Positions 25,771 to 35,732 of a stretch of DNA of 64,000 nt are shown here, piece after piece. Source of the DNA: Muribaculaceae bacterium (GTDB lineage: Bacteria; Bacteroidota; Bacteroidia; Bacteroidales; Muribaculaceae); assembly GCA_022508985.1 (NCBI GenBank), contig JAFLUA010000001.1, positions 124,001 to 188,000 on the forward strand. The letters are read 5' to 3'. The notes below the pieces were generated by a model. The model searched no databases. It was not told the origin of the DNA and saw only the letters and a program-made list of their open reading frames with translations. Position 1 is the first letter of the stretch. Each line of letters begins with the position of its first letter. Made by a program: the position numbers and the translations under genes.

Positions 25771-27458
25771 TAAAGTCGTTACATATCTCGAATTATGCTC
25801 TAATTTCTGACCTCGACATAGAATTCGAGTCGGGTTTTAATATTATAACCGGCGAAACGGGCGCCGGTAAGTCAATAATACTTGGGGCCTTGTCGATGCT
25901 TCTCGGAGAAAGAGCCGACACGAAAGTCGTTCGCGATATGACGCGCAAGTTGGTTGTCGAGGCCGTTTTCGATATAAGTAAATCGGATAAAGTTGTTGAG
26001 TTGCTAAAAAGCAATTCCCTCGATAGCGCTGATACGGAATGTATCTTGCGCCGCGAAATAGCGCCTGGCGGACGATCACGAGCTTTTGTAAACGACACTC
26101 CGGTTACGCTGCCGGTGCTACGCGAGATAGCACAGTATCTTGTCGACATCCATTCGCAGCACCGAAACCTTCTGTTGTCAACGGCCGAGTATCAACTTGA
26201 TATTATAGATAGTCTTGCCGGAGTTAAAGATATTCTCGAGGATTATCATAAAGCCTTGAATGCTTATAAGATAGCATTAAAGCAGTATACTGAGACGCGC
26301 GACTTGGTGCGCCGCAACCGCGACGATGCCGATTTTTTGCAGTATCAGTATAATCAACTTGTCGACTTAAACTTGCAGCCGGGCGAACATAGCGCATTGG
26401 AGCAGGAACGTGAAATACTATCGAATGTAAACGAAATAAAGAGTTCTCTCAGCGCAGTCCTTGAGCCTATGACGAATGGCTCTTCTAATGTCTTGTCGTT
26501 GATGCATCGAGCGTCGGAAGCATTGGAAGAACTGTTGGTTACGATTGATAGTGATGGCAATGGCGAAATTGCGTCGTTGGCCGAGCGGCTCAATTCGGCA
26601 CGAATAGAAATATCTGATATAGTAGATACGCTTGCCGACTATGACACTTCGATAGTCGATGATCCGGCGCGTCTCGAAGAAGTAGAGCAACGTTTAAGTA
26701 TGCTTTATTCTCTTGAGCTAAAGCACCATGTCGAAGATTCCGACGGGCTGATAGCTATACGCGACCGACTGGCAACTCAAATAGAGGCTCTTGACGATAG
26801 CGAGAGTGTTTTAGCAAAGCTTGAGACCGCTGCTAAGCGTGCAAAAAAGAATGCGATAGTGCTTGCTACCGAGTTATCTGAAAGGAGAAGCGCCGCGGCT
26901 AAAGATTTCGCGGAGCAATTACGACAGACGGCGGCCCCGTTAGGCATGTCGAACCTTAGGTGTGAAATATCGCTTACACGCGGAAAACTGACAACGACAG
27001 GCTTTGACCAGATTCAATTTCTATTTGCATTTAATAAGAACCAGGCCCTAATGCCTGTCGGCGAGACCGCATCGGGAGGAGAAATATCGCGACTTATGCT
27101 CGCTATCAAGGCAATAGTTGCGCGACGGATGCAATTACCATCGATAATTTTCGACGAGATAGACACCGGCATTTCAGGTAATATAGCATCGCGTATGGCT
27201 GAAATGATGACTGATATCAGTAGCAATATCCAAGTTATTACTATCACACATCTTCCAGGGGTAGCTGCCGCGGGCTCAGCCCACTATAAAGTATATAAAG
27301 AAGACGATGCACAGACGACAACAACGCGTATTTCTCGCCTGTCGCAAGAAGAACGGGCAAAGGAGCTTGCCTTGATGATAAGTGGTAATTCTACCGACGA
27401 ATCGGCATTAGCTACGGCCCGCACATTGCTTAATAAAAATAGGGATAATGGACAGTAA
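25767..27458 (+). CDS. recN: DNA repair protein RecN
   Basis: A 563-residue SMC-like ATPase: Walker A GETGAGKS (29-36), long coiled-coil middle (about 150-370), then signature TASGGEISRLMLAIK and Walker B PSIIFDEIDTGISG, then a His-containing THLPGVAA. RecN holds broken DNA ends and helps RecA-dependent double-strand-break repair. It overlaps the previous stop by 4 nt and the next start by 11 nt. The length is normal for the family. Confidence 0.95.
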   Translation: MIKSLHISNYALISDLDIEFESGFNIITGETGAGKSIILGALSMLLGERADTKVVRDMTRKLVVEAVFDISKSDKVVELLKSNSLDSADTECILRREIAPGGRSRAFVNDTPVTLPVLREIAQYLVDIHSQHRNLLLSTAEYQLDIIDSLAGVKDILEDYHKALNAYKIALKQYTETRDLVRRNRDDADFLQYQYNQLVDLNLQPGEHSALEQEREILSNVNEIKSSLSAVLEPMTNGSSNVLSLMHRASEALEELLVTIDSDGNGEIASLAERLNSARIEISDIVDTLADYDTSIVDDPARLEEVEQRLSMLYSLELKHHVEDSDGLIAIRDRLATQIEALDDSESVLAKLETAAKRAKKNAIVLATELSERRSAAAKDFAEQLRQTAAPLGMSNLRCEISLTRGKLTTTGFDQIQFLFAFNKNQALMPVGETASGGEISRLMLAIKAIVARRMQLPSIIFDEIDTGISGNIASRMAEMMTDISSNIQVITITHLPGVAAAGSAHYKVYKEDDAQTTTTRISRLSQEERAKELALMISGNSTDESALATARTLLNKNRDNGQ

Positions 27459-28203
27459 CGAATATATCTTTGGCATTCACTCTGCGATAGAAGCTATTGA
27501 GGCCGGTCGCACTATCGATAAATTGTTTATCAAGAAGGATATGCATGGCGATTTAGCCGTTCGACTATGCCATCTTGCCAAAAGCCATGACATACCGGTT
27601 CAACGAGTGCCGGTAGAGCGCCTAAATAAAATAACGCGCAAGAATCATCAAGGCGTAGTTGCAATGATATCGGCCGTAGCATATTATAAACTTGCAGATA
27701 TAGTGCCGGCGATGTTTGAAGACGGAGTATTACCTTTCGTGTTGATACTTGATGGCATAACGGACGTGCGCAATTTTGGTGCGATAGCTCGCACGGCAGA
27801 GTGTTGTGGTGTAAATGCAATAGTAATACCATCGCGTGGAAGTGTGAGTGTAGGGGCCGATGCCGTAAAGACGTCGGCAGGAGCGCTATTGCACATCCCT
27901 GTATGTCGTGAAGATTCACTGCCAAAAGCTGTTGAGTATCTGCGCGATAGCGGATATACTATAGTATGCTCTACCGAAAAAGCGTCGGAAAATTACACCA
28001 TGGTTGATTTTACCACTCCGATAGCACTCGTTATGGGAGCAGAAGATACGGGCATATCTAATGAAGTGCTGCGCTTGGCCGATAAGCGAGCTGCAATCCC
28101 CATGTTTGGCCGCATAGGTTCACTTAACGTAAGTGTAGCGGCGGGTGTGATGATGTATGAAGTTGTCCGTCAGCGTCTTGAAGGTAATATAGATATAGAA
28201 TGA
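27448..28203 (+). CDS. rlmB: 23S rRNA 2'-O-ribose methyltransferase RlmB/TrmH family
   Basis: A 251-residue SPOUT enzyme. The N-terminal substrate domain starts EYIFGIHSAIEAIEAG. The SpoU part has motif 1 DGITDVRNFGAIARTAECCG, motif 2 ALVMGAEDTGIS and motif 3 IPMFGRIGSLNVSVAAG, forming the knotted S-adenosylmethionine site. It most resembles RlmB, which methylates G2251 of 23S rRNA; the exact nucleotide is inferred. It overlaps recN by 11 nt. Confidence 0.9.
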   Translation: MDSNEYIFGIHSAIEAIEAGRTIDKLFIKKDMHGDLAVRLCHLAKSHDIPVQRVPVERLNKITRKNHQGVVAMISAVAYYKLADIVPAMFEDGVLPFVLILDGITDVRNFGAIARTAECCGVNAIVIPSRGSVSVGADAVKTSAGALLHIPVCREDSLPKAVEYLRDSGYTIVCSTEKASENYTMVDFTTPIALVMGAEDTGISNEVLRLADKRAAIPMFGRIGSLNVSVAAGVMMYEVVRQRLEGNIDIE

Positions 28204-28222
28204 ACGTCAGCTGTAGAGAAAG

Positions 28223-30205
28223 ATGATTTCTATCAATAATTTATCGGTTGAGTTCAGCTCGCAACTTCTATTCGACAATATTAATTACGTAATCAACCCC
28301 AAAGACAAGATAGCTCTTGTGGGTAAGAATGGCGCGGGAAAAACGACGATGCTTAAAATCATTGCCGGATTGCAGAAAGCGTCGTCAGGCTATGTAAGTG
28401 TGCCCACCGGTATAACTATAGGCTATCTGCCGCAGCAAATGGTGATAGAAGATCGACTCACGGTGGCTGAAGAAGTGCGTAAGGTCTTTTCCCATCTTGC
28501 CGAAATGCAGAGTGAAATAGACCGATTGACAATGTCGCTGGCCGAGCGAAGTGACTATGAAAGCGACGATTATCATTCAATAATATCGCGATTGAGCAAT
28601 TTAACCGAGCAGCTTGCAATGGCAAGCTCGGATAATTACGAGGCAGAAATGGAGCGTACATTGCTGGGCCTCGGCTTTGTCCGTAGCGACTTCAACCGAC
28701 CGACGGCAGAGTTTAGCGGCGGGTGGCGAATGCGTATAGAACTTGCAAAATTGCTATTGCGTCGGCCTGATGTTTTATTGCTTGACGAACCTACCAACCA
28801 TCTCGATATAGAATCGATACAATGGCTTGAGACCTTCCTTATGACAAAGGCAAAAGCGGTTGTGTTAGTAAGCCACGACCGTGCTTTTATCGATAATGTG
28901 ACAAATAGGACAATAGAGATAAGTTGCGGCAAAATTTATGATTATGCCGTAAATTATACAAAGTTTGTGTCGTTACGTGCCGAGCGTATCGAACAGCAGA
29001 TGCGAGCTTATCGCAATCAGCAAAAGCAAATATCCGATACTGAGGAGTTTATAGAGCGCTTTAGGTATAAGGCAACAAAGTCGGTGCAAGTGCAAAGCCG
29101 TATAAAACAGTTGGCAAAGATTGAAAGGATTGAAGTGGATGAGGTTGACACCTCACATCTTAATCTAAAATTTCCTCCGGCACCACGCTCAGGCGATTTC
29201 CCTTTAATAATAGATAATCTCGGAAAAGCCTACGGAGAGCATCAAGTTTTTGATAATGCGACATTTACCTTGCGTCGAGGCGAAAAAGTTGCTTTCGTTG
29301 GAAAGAATGGAGAAGGCAAGTCGACACTCGTTAAGTGTATTATAAATGAAATCCCATATACGGGGACCCTTCGTATCGGGCATAATGTAAAAATCGGCTA
29401 TTTTGCCCAAAATCAAGCACAACTACTTGATGAAGAGCTCACTGTGTTTGACACCATAGATCGTGTAGCAGTAGGTGATATACGCACGAAAATACGCGAT
29501 ATCCTCGGAGCGTTCATGTTTGGCGGAGAGGCATCAGATAAAAAGGTGAAGGTATTATCGGGAGGCGAAAAAACGCGCCTTGCAATGATAAAATTGTTGC
29601 TTGAGCCGGTGAATCTGCTTATACTTGACGAGCCGACCAACCACCTCGATATGAAGACAAAAGATATACTCAAGCAGGCTATAAAAGATTTTGACGGCAC
29701 TGTTATAGTGGTTAGCCATGACCGTGAATTTCTTGATGGCCTTGTTGAGAAAGTCTATGAGTTCGGCGGCGGTAAAGTGCTCGAGTGCCTTGGCGGAATA
29801 TACGAATTCTTGGAAAAGAAGAAACTTGCATCGTTGCAAGAGCTTGAGCTGCAAGTATCCGGCAAGAAGCCACTTGAAAAATCAAGTGAGAGCAAAGAAA
29901 ATGCGAAATCGTTATCCGAACACAAGGAAGAGCGTACATCAACGCCACCGCGACTTTCTTATGCCGAACAAAAGGAAAGAGACAAAGCACTAAAACGGGC
30001 CGCAAAGAGAGTAGAGGAGGCAGAGTTGCAGGTGACTGTAAAAGAAAAAGAACTTGCCGATATCGAAGCTAAAATTGCGGCCGGAGATGTAGCACAAGAG
30101 ATTTTTGAATCTCATGCCTCTGCTGTAAAAGAAGTTGAAAATGCGATGAGTGTGTGGGAGTTAGCCCAGACAGAATACGAAGAATTGAAAAAACGATATG
30201 AATAA
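28223..30205 (+). CDS. ABC-F family ATPase
   Basis: A 660-residue soluble protein with two ABC domains: Walker A GKNGAGKTT near residue 36 and GKNGEGKST near residue 358, signatures FSGGWRMR and LSGGEKTR, and Walker B segments LLLDEPTNHLD and LILDEPTNHLD. A linker with many basic residues lies between, and a charged coiled-coil C-terminus follows (~570-660, Uup-like). There are no membrane helices. ABC-F proteins act on ribosomes to relieve stalls, and some protect against antibiotics. The Uup-type tail makes a housekeeping role more likely than resistance, but this is inference. Confidence 0.92.
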   Translation: MISINNLSVEFSSQLLFDNINYVINPKDKIALVGKNGAGKTTMLKIIAGLQKASSGYVSVPTGITIGYLPQQMVIEDRLTVAEEVRKVFSHLAEMQSEIDRLTMSLAERSDYESDDYHSIISRLSNLTEQLAMASSDNYEAEMERTLLGLGFVRSDFNRPTAEFSGGWRMRIELAKLLLRRPDVLLLDEPTNHLDIESIQWLETFLMTKAKAVVLVSHDRAFIDNVTNRTIEISCGKIYDYAVNYTKFVSLRAERIEQQMRAYRNQQKQISDTEEFIERFRYKATKSVQVQSRIKQLAKIERIEVDEVDTSHLNLKFPPAPRSGDFPLIIDNLGKAYGEHQVFDNATFTLRRGEKVAFVGKNGEGKSTLVKCIINEIPYTGTLRIGHNVKIGYFAQNQAQLLDEELTVFDTIDRVAVGDIRTKIRDILGAFMFGGEASDKKVKVLSGGEKTRLAMIKLLLEPVNLLILDEPTNHLDMKTKDILKQAIKDFDGTVIVVSHDREFLDGLVEKVYEFGGGKVLECLGGIYEFLEKKKLASLQELELQVSGKKPLEKSSESKENAKSLSEHKEERTSTPPRLSYAEQKERDKALKRAAKRVEEAELQVTVKEKELADIEAKIAAGDVAQEIFESHASAVKEVENAMSVWELAQTEYEELKKRYE

Positions 30206-30224
30206 TCTCAAAAAATTGGAATAA

Positions 30225-32240
30225 ATGAAAACAAATTCTTTATTGCTTATGGCTGCTATTTTTGCAGGCGGAATTATTACGAGTTGTAATGGTTCTACGG
30301 CGTCAAAAGGTATTGAAACTGCCAATCTCGATACGACGGTGTCGCCTAAAGAAGATTTTTATCAGTATGCATGCGGCGGTTGGATGTCAAACAATCCTAT
30401 CAAACCCGAATATTCGCGTTATGGCACATTTGAAGTCCTTGGCGATAATAACCGCGAGCAGCTGCGAGAACTTATCCTGGGCTTGAATCCGGAAGCCGAA
30501 GAAGGTACTAATGAGCAAAAGGTGGCAGGATTGTACCATATGGGTATGGATAGTGTTCGCCTAAATAATGAAGGGGCACAACCTCTTAGCGAAGACCTTG
30601 CCGTAATAGCCTCGACACCACGTGAGAAGATAATAGAACTTATAGCAACAATGCCTGGCGTTGATGCCTTCTTTAACACAGGCGTAGGCGCCGATCTTAA
30701 AAATAGCTCTATAAATACTATGTATTTAGCCCAAGGAGGCCTTGGTCTTGGCAACCGTGACTATTATACAGAGAATAATGAGCGTAATACCAAAGTACTT
30801 GAGGCTTATCAGACCTATCTTACTACGATAGCCGGTCTTATCGGTTATTCGGAAGAAGAAGCCAAGCGTTTTTCCGATAATGTATTGGCAATAGAAAGAG
30901 AACTTGCCAAAGACCATTTAACACGGACAGAACAACGAGATATCGCACGTTTGTATAATCCGACAACGGTGGGCGAACTTATAGCCAAATATCCGACAAT
31001 AGACCTCAAATCTTATTTCTCGGCACAAAAAGTTGATGTTGATACTATTGTAGTTGAAAATCCGAGGTATTATGCAACCGTTGCCAAGTTCATATCTGAT
31101 AAGGACATTCAAGCCCTTCGCGATTATATAACGGCCTCGTATGTGTCAACAGCATGTTCCTATCTAAGCGATGAATTCATCGATGCAGAGTTCCAACTCA
31201 ACAAAGCGATATCCGGTGTTGAAGAATTGCAACCACGGTGGAAGCGTGCACTATCGGTACCCAATGGTATGCTTGGCGAAGTCGTAGGGCAACTTTATGT
31301 TGAGAAATATTTTCCTGAAACGTCGAAAGAGCGCATGATAAAGCTTGTTGATAATCTAAAAGAAGCTCTTGGCCAACATATTGAGAATCTAACTTGGATG
31401 AGCGATGCCACAAAAGCGAAAGCCCTGGAGAAACTTGCAACATTCCATGTAAAGATTGGTTATCCCGACACATGGCGTGATTATTCCGGCCTAACGATAG
31501 ATACAGAGAAGTCATATTGGCAGAATATACAAGCTGCTATTTTATTCAACATGGAATACAATAACAATGACTATGGGAAGCCGGTAGATCGTGAACGCTG
31601 GCAAATGTCGCCTCAAACGGTGAATGCATATTACGATCCTACTACGAATGAAATATGCTTCCCGGCCGGAATCCTTCAAGCCCCGTTCTTTGATCCTTCA
31701 AAAGATGACGCTTGCAACTATGGCGCAATAGGAGTTGTAATCGGTCATGAAATGACACACGGATTCGACGACCAGGGCCGCCAGTTCGATAAAGATGGTA
31801 ATTTTGTAGATTGGTGGACAGAAGCCGATGCCGAGGCATTTAATGCACTTGCCAATAAATTGGTAGAACAATTTGATGAAATCGTCGTAGCCGGCGATAC
31901 ACACGCTAATGGACAACTTACACTCGGTGAAAATATAGCCGACCAAGGCGGTTTGCGCGTTGCACATACAGCATACGTTAATTCGTTAGGTGGTGCAGAA
32001 GCTCCTGATATTGATGGTTTTACAGCCGATCAGCGATTCTATCTATCCTATGCTAATCTGTGGGCAGCCAATATACGCGAAAGCGAGATTCTTAAGCGTA
32101 CAAGTGATGACCCGCACTCACTTGGCCGTTGGCGCGTAAATGCCACTCTTCGTAATATTCAGCCATTCTTCGATGCTTTCGATATAAATGAAGGAGATGC
32201 AATGTTCCGTCCGGAGGCTGAACGTGTAATAATCTGGTAA
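30225..32240 (+). CDS. M13 family (neprilysin-like) zinc endopeptidase lipoprotein
   Basis: A 671-residue exported metallopeptidase. The lipobox ends in Cys21 (GIITSC). The zinc site is HEMTH at 508-512 with the third ligand Glu569 and Asp573 in ENIADQGG; the N-terminal YQYACGGW and the C-terminal LWAANIRESE and DPHSLGRWRVN segments are M13 hallmarks. M13 enzymes cleave peptides on the amino side of hydrophobic residues, probably here in the periplasm or at the outer membrane. It follows the ABC-F gene by 19 nt and is followed by a terminator. Confidence 0.93.
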   Translation: MKTNSLLLMAAIFAGGIITSCNGSTASKGIETANLDTTVSPKEDFYQYACGGWMSNNPIKPEYSRYGTFEVLGDNNREQLRELILGLNPEAEEGTNEQKVAGLYHMGMDSVRLNNEGAQPLSEDLAVIASTPREKIIELIATMPGVDAFFNTGVGADLKNSSINTMYLAQGGLGLGNRDYYTENNERNTKVLEAYQTYLTTIAGLIGYSEEEAKRFSDNVLAIERELAKDHLTRTEQRDIARLYNPTTVGELIAKYPTIDLKSYFSAQKVDVDTIVVENPRYYATVAKFISDKDIQALRDYITASYVSTACSYLSDEFIDAEFQLNKAISGVEELQPRWKRALSVPNGMLGEVVGQLYVEKYFPETSKERMIKLVDNLKEALGQHIENLTWMSDATKAKALEKLATFHVKIGYPDTWRDYSGLTIDTEKSYWQNIQAAILFNMEYNNNDYGKPVDRERWQMSPQTVNAYYDPTTNEICFPAGILQAPFFDPSKDDACNYGAIGVVIGHEMTHGFDDQGRQFDKDGNFVDWWTEADAEAFNALANKLVEQFDEIVVAGDTHANGQLTLGENIADQGGLRVAHTAYVNSLGGAEAPDIDGFTADQRFYLSYANLWAANIRESEILKRTSDDPHSLGRWRVNATLRNIQPFFDAFDINEGDAMFRPEAERVIIW

Positions 32241-32264
32241 TAGAGACGTTATATAACGTAAAAA

Positions 32265-32303
32265 ACGTATCCTGCGGTAATGACTGCGGGATATGTTTTT
32301 TGT
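32265..32303 (+). terminator. terminator after the M13 peptidase gene
   Basis: TATCCTGC pairs with GCGGGATA (one wobble) around GGTAATGACT, followed by six T. Confidence 0.7.
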
Positions 32304-32332
32304 TAGGCGCTTATAAAAATGCGTAGTATGGA

Positions 32333-32362
32333 TTGAGAATTAAAAAAATGTTAGTAAGTTTG
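32333..32362 (+). promoter_or_regulatory. promoter of the DUF5106 lipoprotein gene
   Basis: TTG at 32333-32335, 19-bp spacer, TAAGTTTG at 32355-32362; the ATG lies 28 nt downstream. Confidence 0.75.
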
Positions 32363-32390
32363 CAAAAAATATCGCAATATCTATAGTATT

Positions 32391-33338
32391 ATGAGAGAAT
32401 GGATTGGAATATTATTGTCGGTATTATTACTTGCCGGGTGCACCAATGGCTCAGCGAGCAATACGGCAAAAGATGTGGCAACATCACAAAGTCTTAACGA
32501 AGAGCTGACAACACTTGAATTGCCATTGCCCGACGTGCCTTCGACCATAACAAAGCCACAAGAGAGAGCAGCATTCATAATTGAGCATTTCTGGGATGCG
32601 ATGGATTTTAGCGATACACTACGGTCGCACAACAGTGATTTTATAGAGCAAAATTTTGCCAATTTTTTAAGTGTATTTCCATATGCTGAAGGAAGCGCAC
32701 AGCGACAAGCCGTCGAGGTGTTGCTCCGTAAGGCCGAATGCGATAGAGATGCTTATGTCTTACTGACAGAAGTAGCTGATAAGTATCTCTATGATCCCAA
32801 TTCGCCCATGCTTTCAGAGGACTATTATATTCTTTTCCTCGAGCAAATAGTGGCAACTCCTATCTTAGATAATTACGATAAGTTGCGCCCTCGAAATCAA
32901 CTGGAGGATGCTCTCAAAAATCGTCCGGGTATGACAGCTATTGATTTTCGCTATGAAACTCGTGAGGGAAGGCGGACTACGCTATACAAAACGCAGGTCA
33001 AAAATGAGCTGTTAATGATTTTTTACGACCCCGATTGCGACCATTGCAAGGAAATCATTACCGCTCTTAGAGAAAATCAAATGTTGAAAAGCAAGGTTGA
33101 AGATAAAAGCCTTACTGTCTTGGCTGTATATTCGGGTGATATGCGCGAGTTGTGGGCGGAAACGTCGGCCACATATCCGGCAGACTGGATTATAGGCTAT
33201 GAAAGCGGTGCTATGCAGGAAAACGGGTCGTATATACTGCGAGCAATGCCAACGTTGTATCTCTTAAACAGCAATAAGCAGGTTATACTTAAAGACGTTT
33301 TGCCTCAGCAGTTGATAGAATATTTGAGCGAACGTTAG
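32391..33338 (+). CDS. thioredoxin-fold lipoprotein (DUF5106 type)
   Basis: A 315-residue lipoprotein (lipobox ends at Cys17, LLLAGC). The first half fits the DUF5106 helical domain common in Bacteroidales. The second is thioredoxin-like with FYDPDCDHCKE, giving a CxxC pair at Cys216 and Cys219, and a cis-Pro-like AMPTLYL. Such proteins are thought to handle thiols in the envelope; the partner is unknown. It has its own promoter and converges with the radical SAM gene (stops overlap by 4 nt). Confidence 0.82.
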   Translation: MREWIGILLSVLLLAGCTNGSASNTAKDVATSQSLNEELTTLELPLPDVPSTITKPQERAAFIIEHFWDAMDFSDTLRSHNSDFIEQNFANFLSVFPYAEGSAQRQAVEVLLRKAECDRDAYVLLTEVADKYLYDPNSPMLSEDYYILFLEQIVATPILDNYDKLRPRNQLEDALKNRPGMTAIDFRYETREGRRTTLYKTQVKNELLMIFYDPDCDHCKEIITALRENQMLKSKVEDKSLTVLAVYSGDMRELWAETSATYPADWIIGYESGAMQENGSYILRAMPTLYLLNSNKQVILKDVLPQQLIEYLSER

Positions 33339-34240
33339 TCAACGTTATTAGCCAATATTCTTTGCAAAAGATAGGTAAATTGATAATTTTTTAACCCCCA
33401 TCGCGGGCTAAGCAATAGATTGTCGGGCGCTTGTGCTACAAAGCGATCGACCGCGATGTCTTTGCGTAGGTGTTTAAGCAAACGAGCACAAAGACGCGCA
33501 TATTCTTCGGCGTTAAATCGAAGCATGTCTTTTAATTGGCCTTGACAATCTAACGTAGCTAAAGGCGTTCCTGACAATATCTGTAGCTGGTGAAATTTTA
33601 CAGTAGAAACAGGAAGAGCGCTGATGCCTTTTATCGTTTCGGTCATCATATCTTCGTCTTCGCCGGGAAGGCCTAAGATAAGATGAACTCCAACAGGGAA
33701 ACCCGACAGAGCACAACGTTGAATGGCATCGCAAGCGGCTTCTGCAGTGTGGCGTCGATTTATTCGCGTAAGGGTTTTATTGTGAAGCGATTCTACACCA
33801 AGCTCTATGAAAATCTTTTTGCTGCTTTCATCCTTTAGCTTCTTTAATAGGGCTATAAGGTCGTCGGGAATGCAATCGGGGCGAGTTGAAATAACGATGC
33901 CCACAACATCTTTGTCGCAAAGAGCTTCGTTGTATGCATTTATCAATGTGCTATAGGCGGCATAGGTACTTGTGTAGGATTGGAAATATGCGAGATATTT
34001 CATCTCGGAATATTTACGCGAGAAAAATATTTTACCTCTCTCGAGTTGCTCTTTTACCGAGAGTCCCCGTTTGTCGGCGTCGGGGCTGAAAGCTTCGTTA
34101 TTACAATAAATGCAACCACCGACGCCTAAGCGGCCATCTCTGTTTGGACATGAAAGCGATAAATCAATCGATAGTTTCTGAACTTTGCCGTCGAAATGTT
34201 CTGCTAAAAAATCGACGTATTCTCGATAAAAGGGATTCAT
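33335..34240 (-). CDS. radical SAM protein, TIGR01212 (YhcC) family
   Basis: A 301-residue radical SAM enzyme with the family's spaced cysteine cluster: CPNRDGRLGVGGCIYC near residues 31-46. Further motifs are VGIVISTRPDCIPD, ELGVESLHNKTL and GLPGEDEDMM, matching TIGR01212 members such as YhcC. It should use a 4Fe-4S cluster to make a 5'-deoxyadenosyl radical; its substrate has not been established to my knowledge. It starts 4 nt inside aroC and is the last gene of an eight-gene minus-strand run. Confidence 0.9.
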   Translation of the reverse strand: MNPFYREYVDFLAEHFDGKVQKLSIDLSLSCPNRDGRLGVGGCIYCNNEAFSPDADKRGLSVKEQLERGKIFFSRKYSEMKYLAYFQSYTSTYAAYSTLINAYNEALCDKDVVGIVISTRPDCIPDDLIALLKKLKDESSKKIFIELGVESLHNKTLTRINRRHTAEAACDAIQRCALSGFPVGVHLILGLPGEDEDMMTETIKGISALPVSTVKFHQLQILSGTPLATLDCQGQLKDMLRFNAEEYARLCARLLKHLRKDIAVDRFVAQAPDNLLLSPRWGLKNYQFTYLLQRILANNVD

Positions 34241-35247
34241 TGAAGTTGAGTGGCACGTGATAACAAAAGAGCGTCGAGAATTGTCATAGCGGCCATAGCC
34301 TCAACAACAACCACAGCTCGTGGCACCACACACACATCGTGTCGACCATGCATCCGGAGTATCGTGCTGTTGCTTTCAGTGTCGATGGTTTCAATCGGCC
34401 GCATGATAGTGGCAACGGGCTTGAAAGCCACATTAAAATAGATGTCTTCGCCGTTGCTAATACCACCTTGTATGCCACCTGAGTAATTGGTGCGTGTTCT
34501 AACTCTATTGCTGTCTTTGTCGAAATATGGCGAGTCGATAAGTTGCGATCCTCTGTGGTATGCACTGTCGAACCCACTGCCATATTCAAAACCTTTTGCG
34601 GCATTTATGCTCATCATTGCCGATGCAAGCATCGCTTGCAATTTGCCAAAAACGGGTTCACCCAAACCGGCAGGCACACCACTTATGTTACACGATATAA
34701 TTCCACCGACAGAGTCGCCTTCGGCTTTTGCTTGCTCAATTTCACGAAGCATTTCCTCCGGAGTCGTATGGGTGCCGATGCGCGAGATATGCGCTTTAAT
34801 GTCGATGCCTTGAGCTTTAAGTATCTGCAAGGCTACGGTGCCACCTACCACTCTCACAGCTGTTTCGCGAGCTGATGCTCGTCCACCGCCGCGGTAGTCG
34901 CGGATGCCGTATTTTGCCTGATAAGTATAATCGGCATGATTAGGCCGATAGATATTTTTACAAGCATCGTAATCACGACTTTTCGCATCGCTGTTTTCTA
35001 TTACGAAACCGATAGACGTGCCGAGTGTCTTGCCCTCATAAAGCCCGGAAAGAAATTTAACTTTATCAGTTTCGTTACGAGACGAGTCGGTTGGAGACTG
35101 ACCTGTGCGTCTTCGGTCGAGTTGCCGTTGAATTTCGGCGAGGTCAATATCGTATCCTGCCGGCACACCGTCGATAACACCGCCTATTGCCGGGCCATGA
35201 CTTTCGCCAAAGTTTGTGAGTCGATATATATTTCCGAAAGTATTCAT
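34237..35247 (-). CDS. aroC: chorismate synthase
   Basis: A 336-residue enzyme for the last shikimate step, converting EPSP to chorismate with reduced FMN. Signatures are TNFGESHG at the start (near residues 11-18), DRRRTGQSPTDSSR, the ASARETAVRVVGG segment, and the C-terminal GRHDVCVVPRAV. It is slightly shorter than the usual ~350-360, with a compact tail. It overlaps neighbours by 4 nt on both sides, so it is coupled with ybaK and the radical SAM gene. Confidence 0.95.
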   Translation of the reverse strand: MNTFGNIYRLTNFGESHGPAIGGVIDGVPAGYDIDLAEIQRQLDRRRTGQSPTDSSRNETDKVKFLSGLYEGKTLGTSIGFVIENSDAKSRDYDACKNIYRPNHADYTYQAKYGIRDYRGGGRASARETAVRVVGGTVALQILKAQGIDIKAHISRIGTHTTPEEMLREIEQAKAEGDSVGGIISCNISGVPAGLGEPVFGKLQAMLASAMMSINAAKGFEYGSGFDSAYHRGSQLIDSPYFDKDSNRVRTRTNYSGGIQGGISNGEDIYFNVAFKPVATIMRPIETIDTESNSTILRMHGRHDVCVVPRAVVVVEAMAAMTILDALLLSRATQLQ

Positions 35248-35729
35248 TTTACAAGGTCGGCAGTTGTTGCCCCTACATAATTTATTAATGCTATGGGAGA
35301 TATTTTAAGTTGAAGACCTCTGACGCCGGCACTTACGTATATGTAATCGTAGTTAGTTGCCGAGTTATGGAAAAAAGTAGGGTAGGGCTTCTTCATGCCA
35401 ATAGGCGAGCACCCTCCACGGATATAACCTGTAAGCGGAAGTAGCTCTTTCATAGCAATCATTTCCGCTTTTTTGTCGCCGGCTACAGATGCCGCTTTTT
35501 TTAGGTCTACTTCACAATTTCCGGGAATTACGCATACAAAAAGACCGGTCCTCTCACCGCGAAGCACCAGCGTCTTGAATACTCTATTGATGTCTTCATT
35601 TAAGACGTCTGCAATATGCTGTGCCGCCAGATTATTTTCATCGACTGGATATTCTTGAGTGTCAAACTCCACGCCTGCAGCTTCAAGCAGGCGAACGACA
35701 TTTGTTTTTATAGGCTTGTTCTTAGCCAT
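35244..35729 (-). CDS. ybaK: YbaK-type Cys-tRNA(Pro)/aminoacyl-tRNA deacylase
   Basis: A 161-residue protein of the YbaK/EbsC editing fold: KTNVVRLLEAAGVEFDTQEYP at the N-terminus, VFKTLVLRG with the conserved Lys, VCVIPGNCEVDLKKAA, and GGCSPIGMKK, the family's GG-x-SPxG motif. YbaK removes cysteine wrongly loaded onto tRNA-Pro. It sits 3 nt after trxB and overlaps aroC by 4 nt. Confidence 0.92.
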   Translation of the reverse strand: MAKNKPIKTNVVRLLEAAGVEFDTQEYPVDENNLAAQHIADVLNEDINRVFKTLVLRGERTGLFVCVIPGNCEVDLKKAASVAGDKKAEMIAMKELLPLTGYIRGGCSPIGMKKPYPTFFHNSATNYDYIYVSAGVRGLQLKISPIALINYVGATTADLVK

Positions 35730-35732
35730 TGC

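Noticed and set aside
28223-30205. ABC-F gene as an antibiotic resistance determinant
   Set aside because: The long Uup-like coiled-coil tail and core-gene setting point to a housekeeping ABC-F; no resistance-type features stand out.
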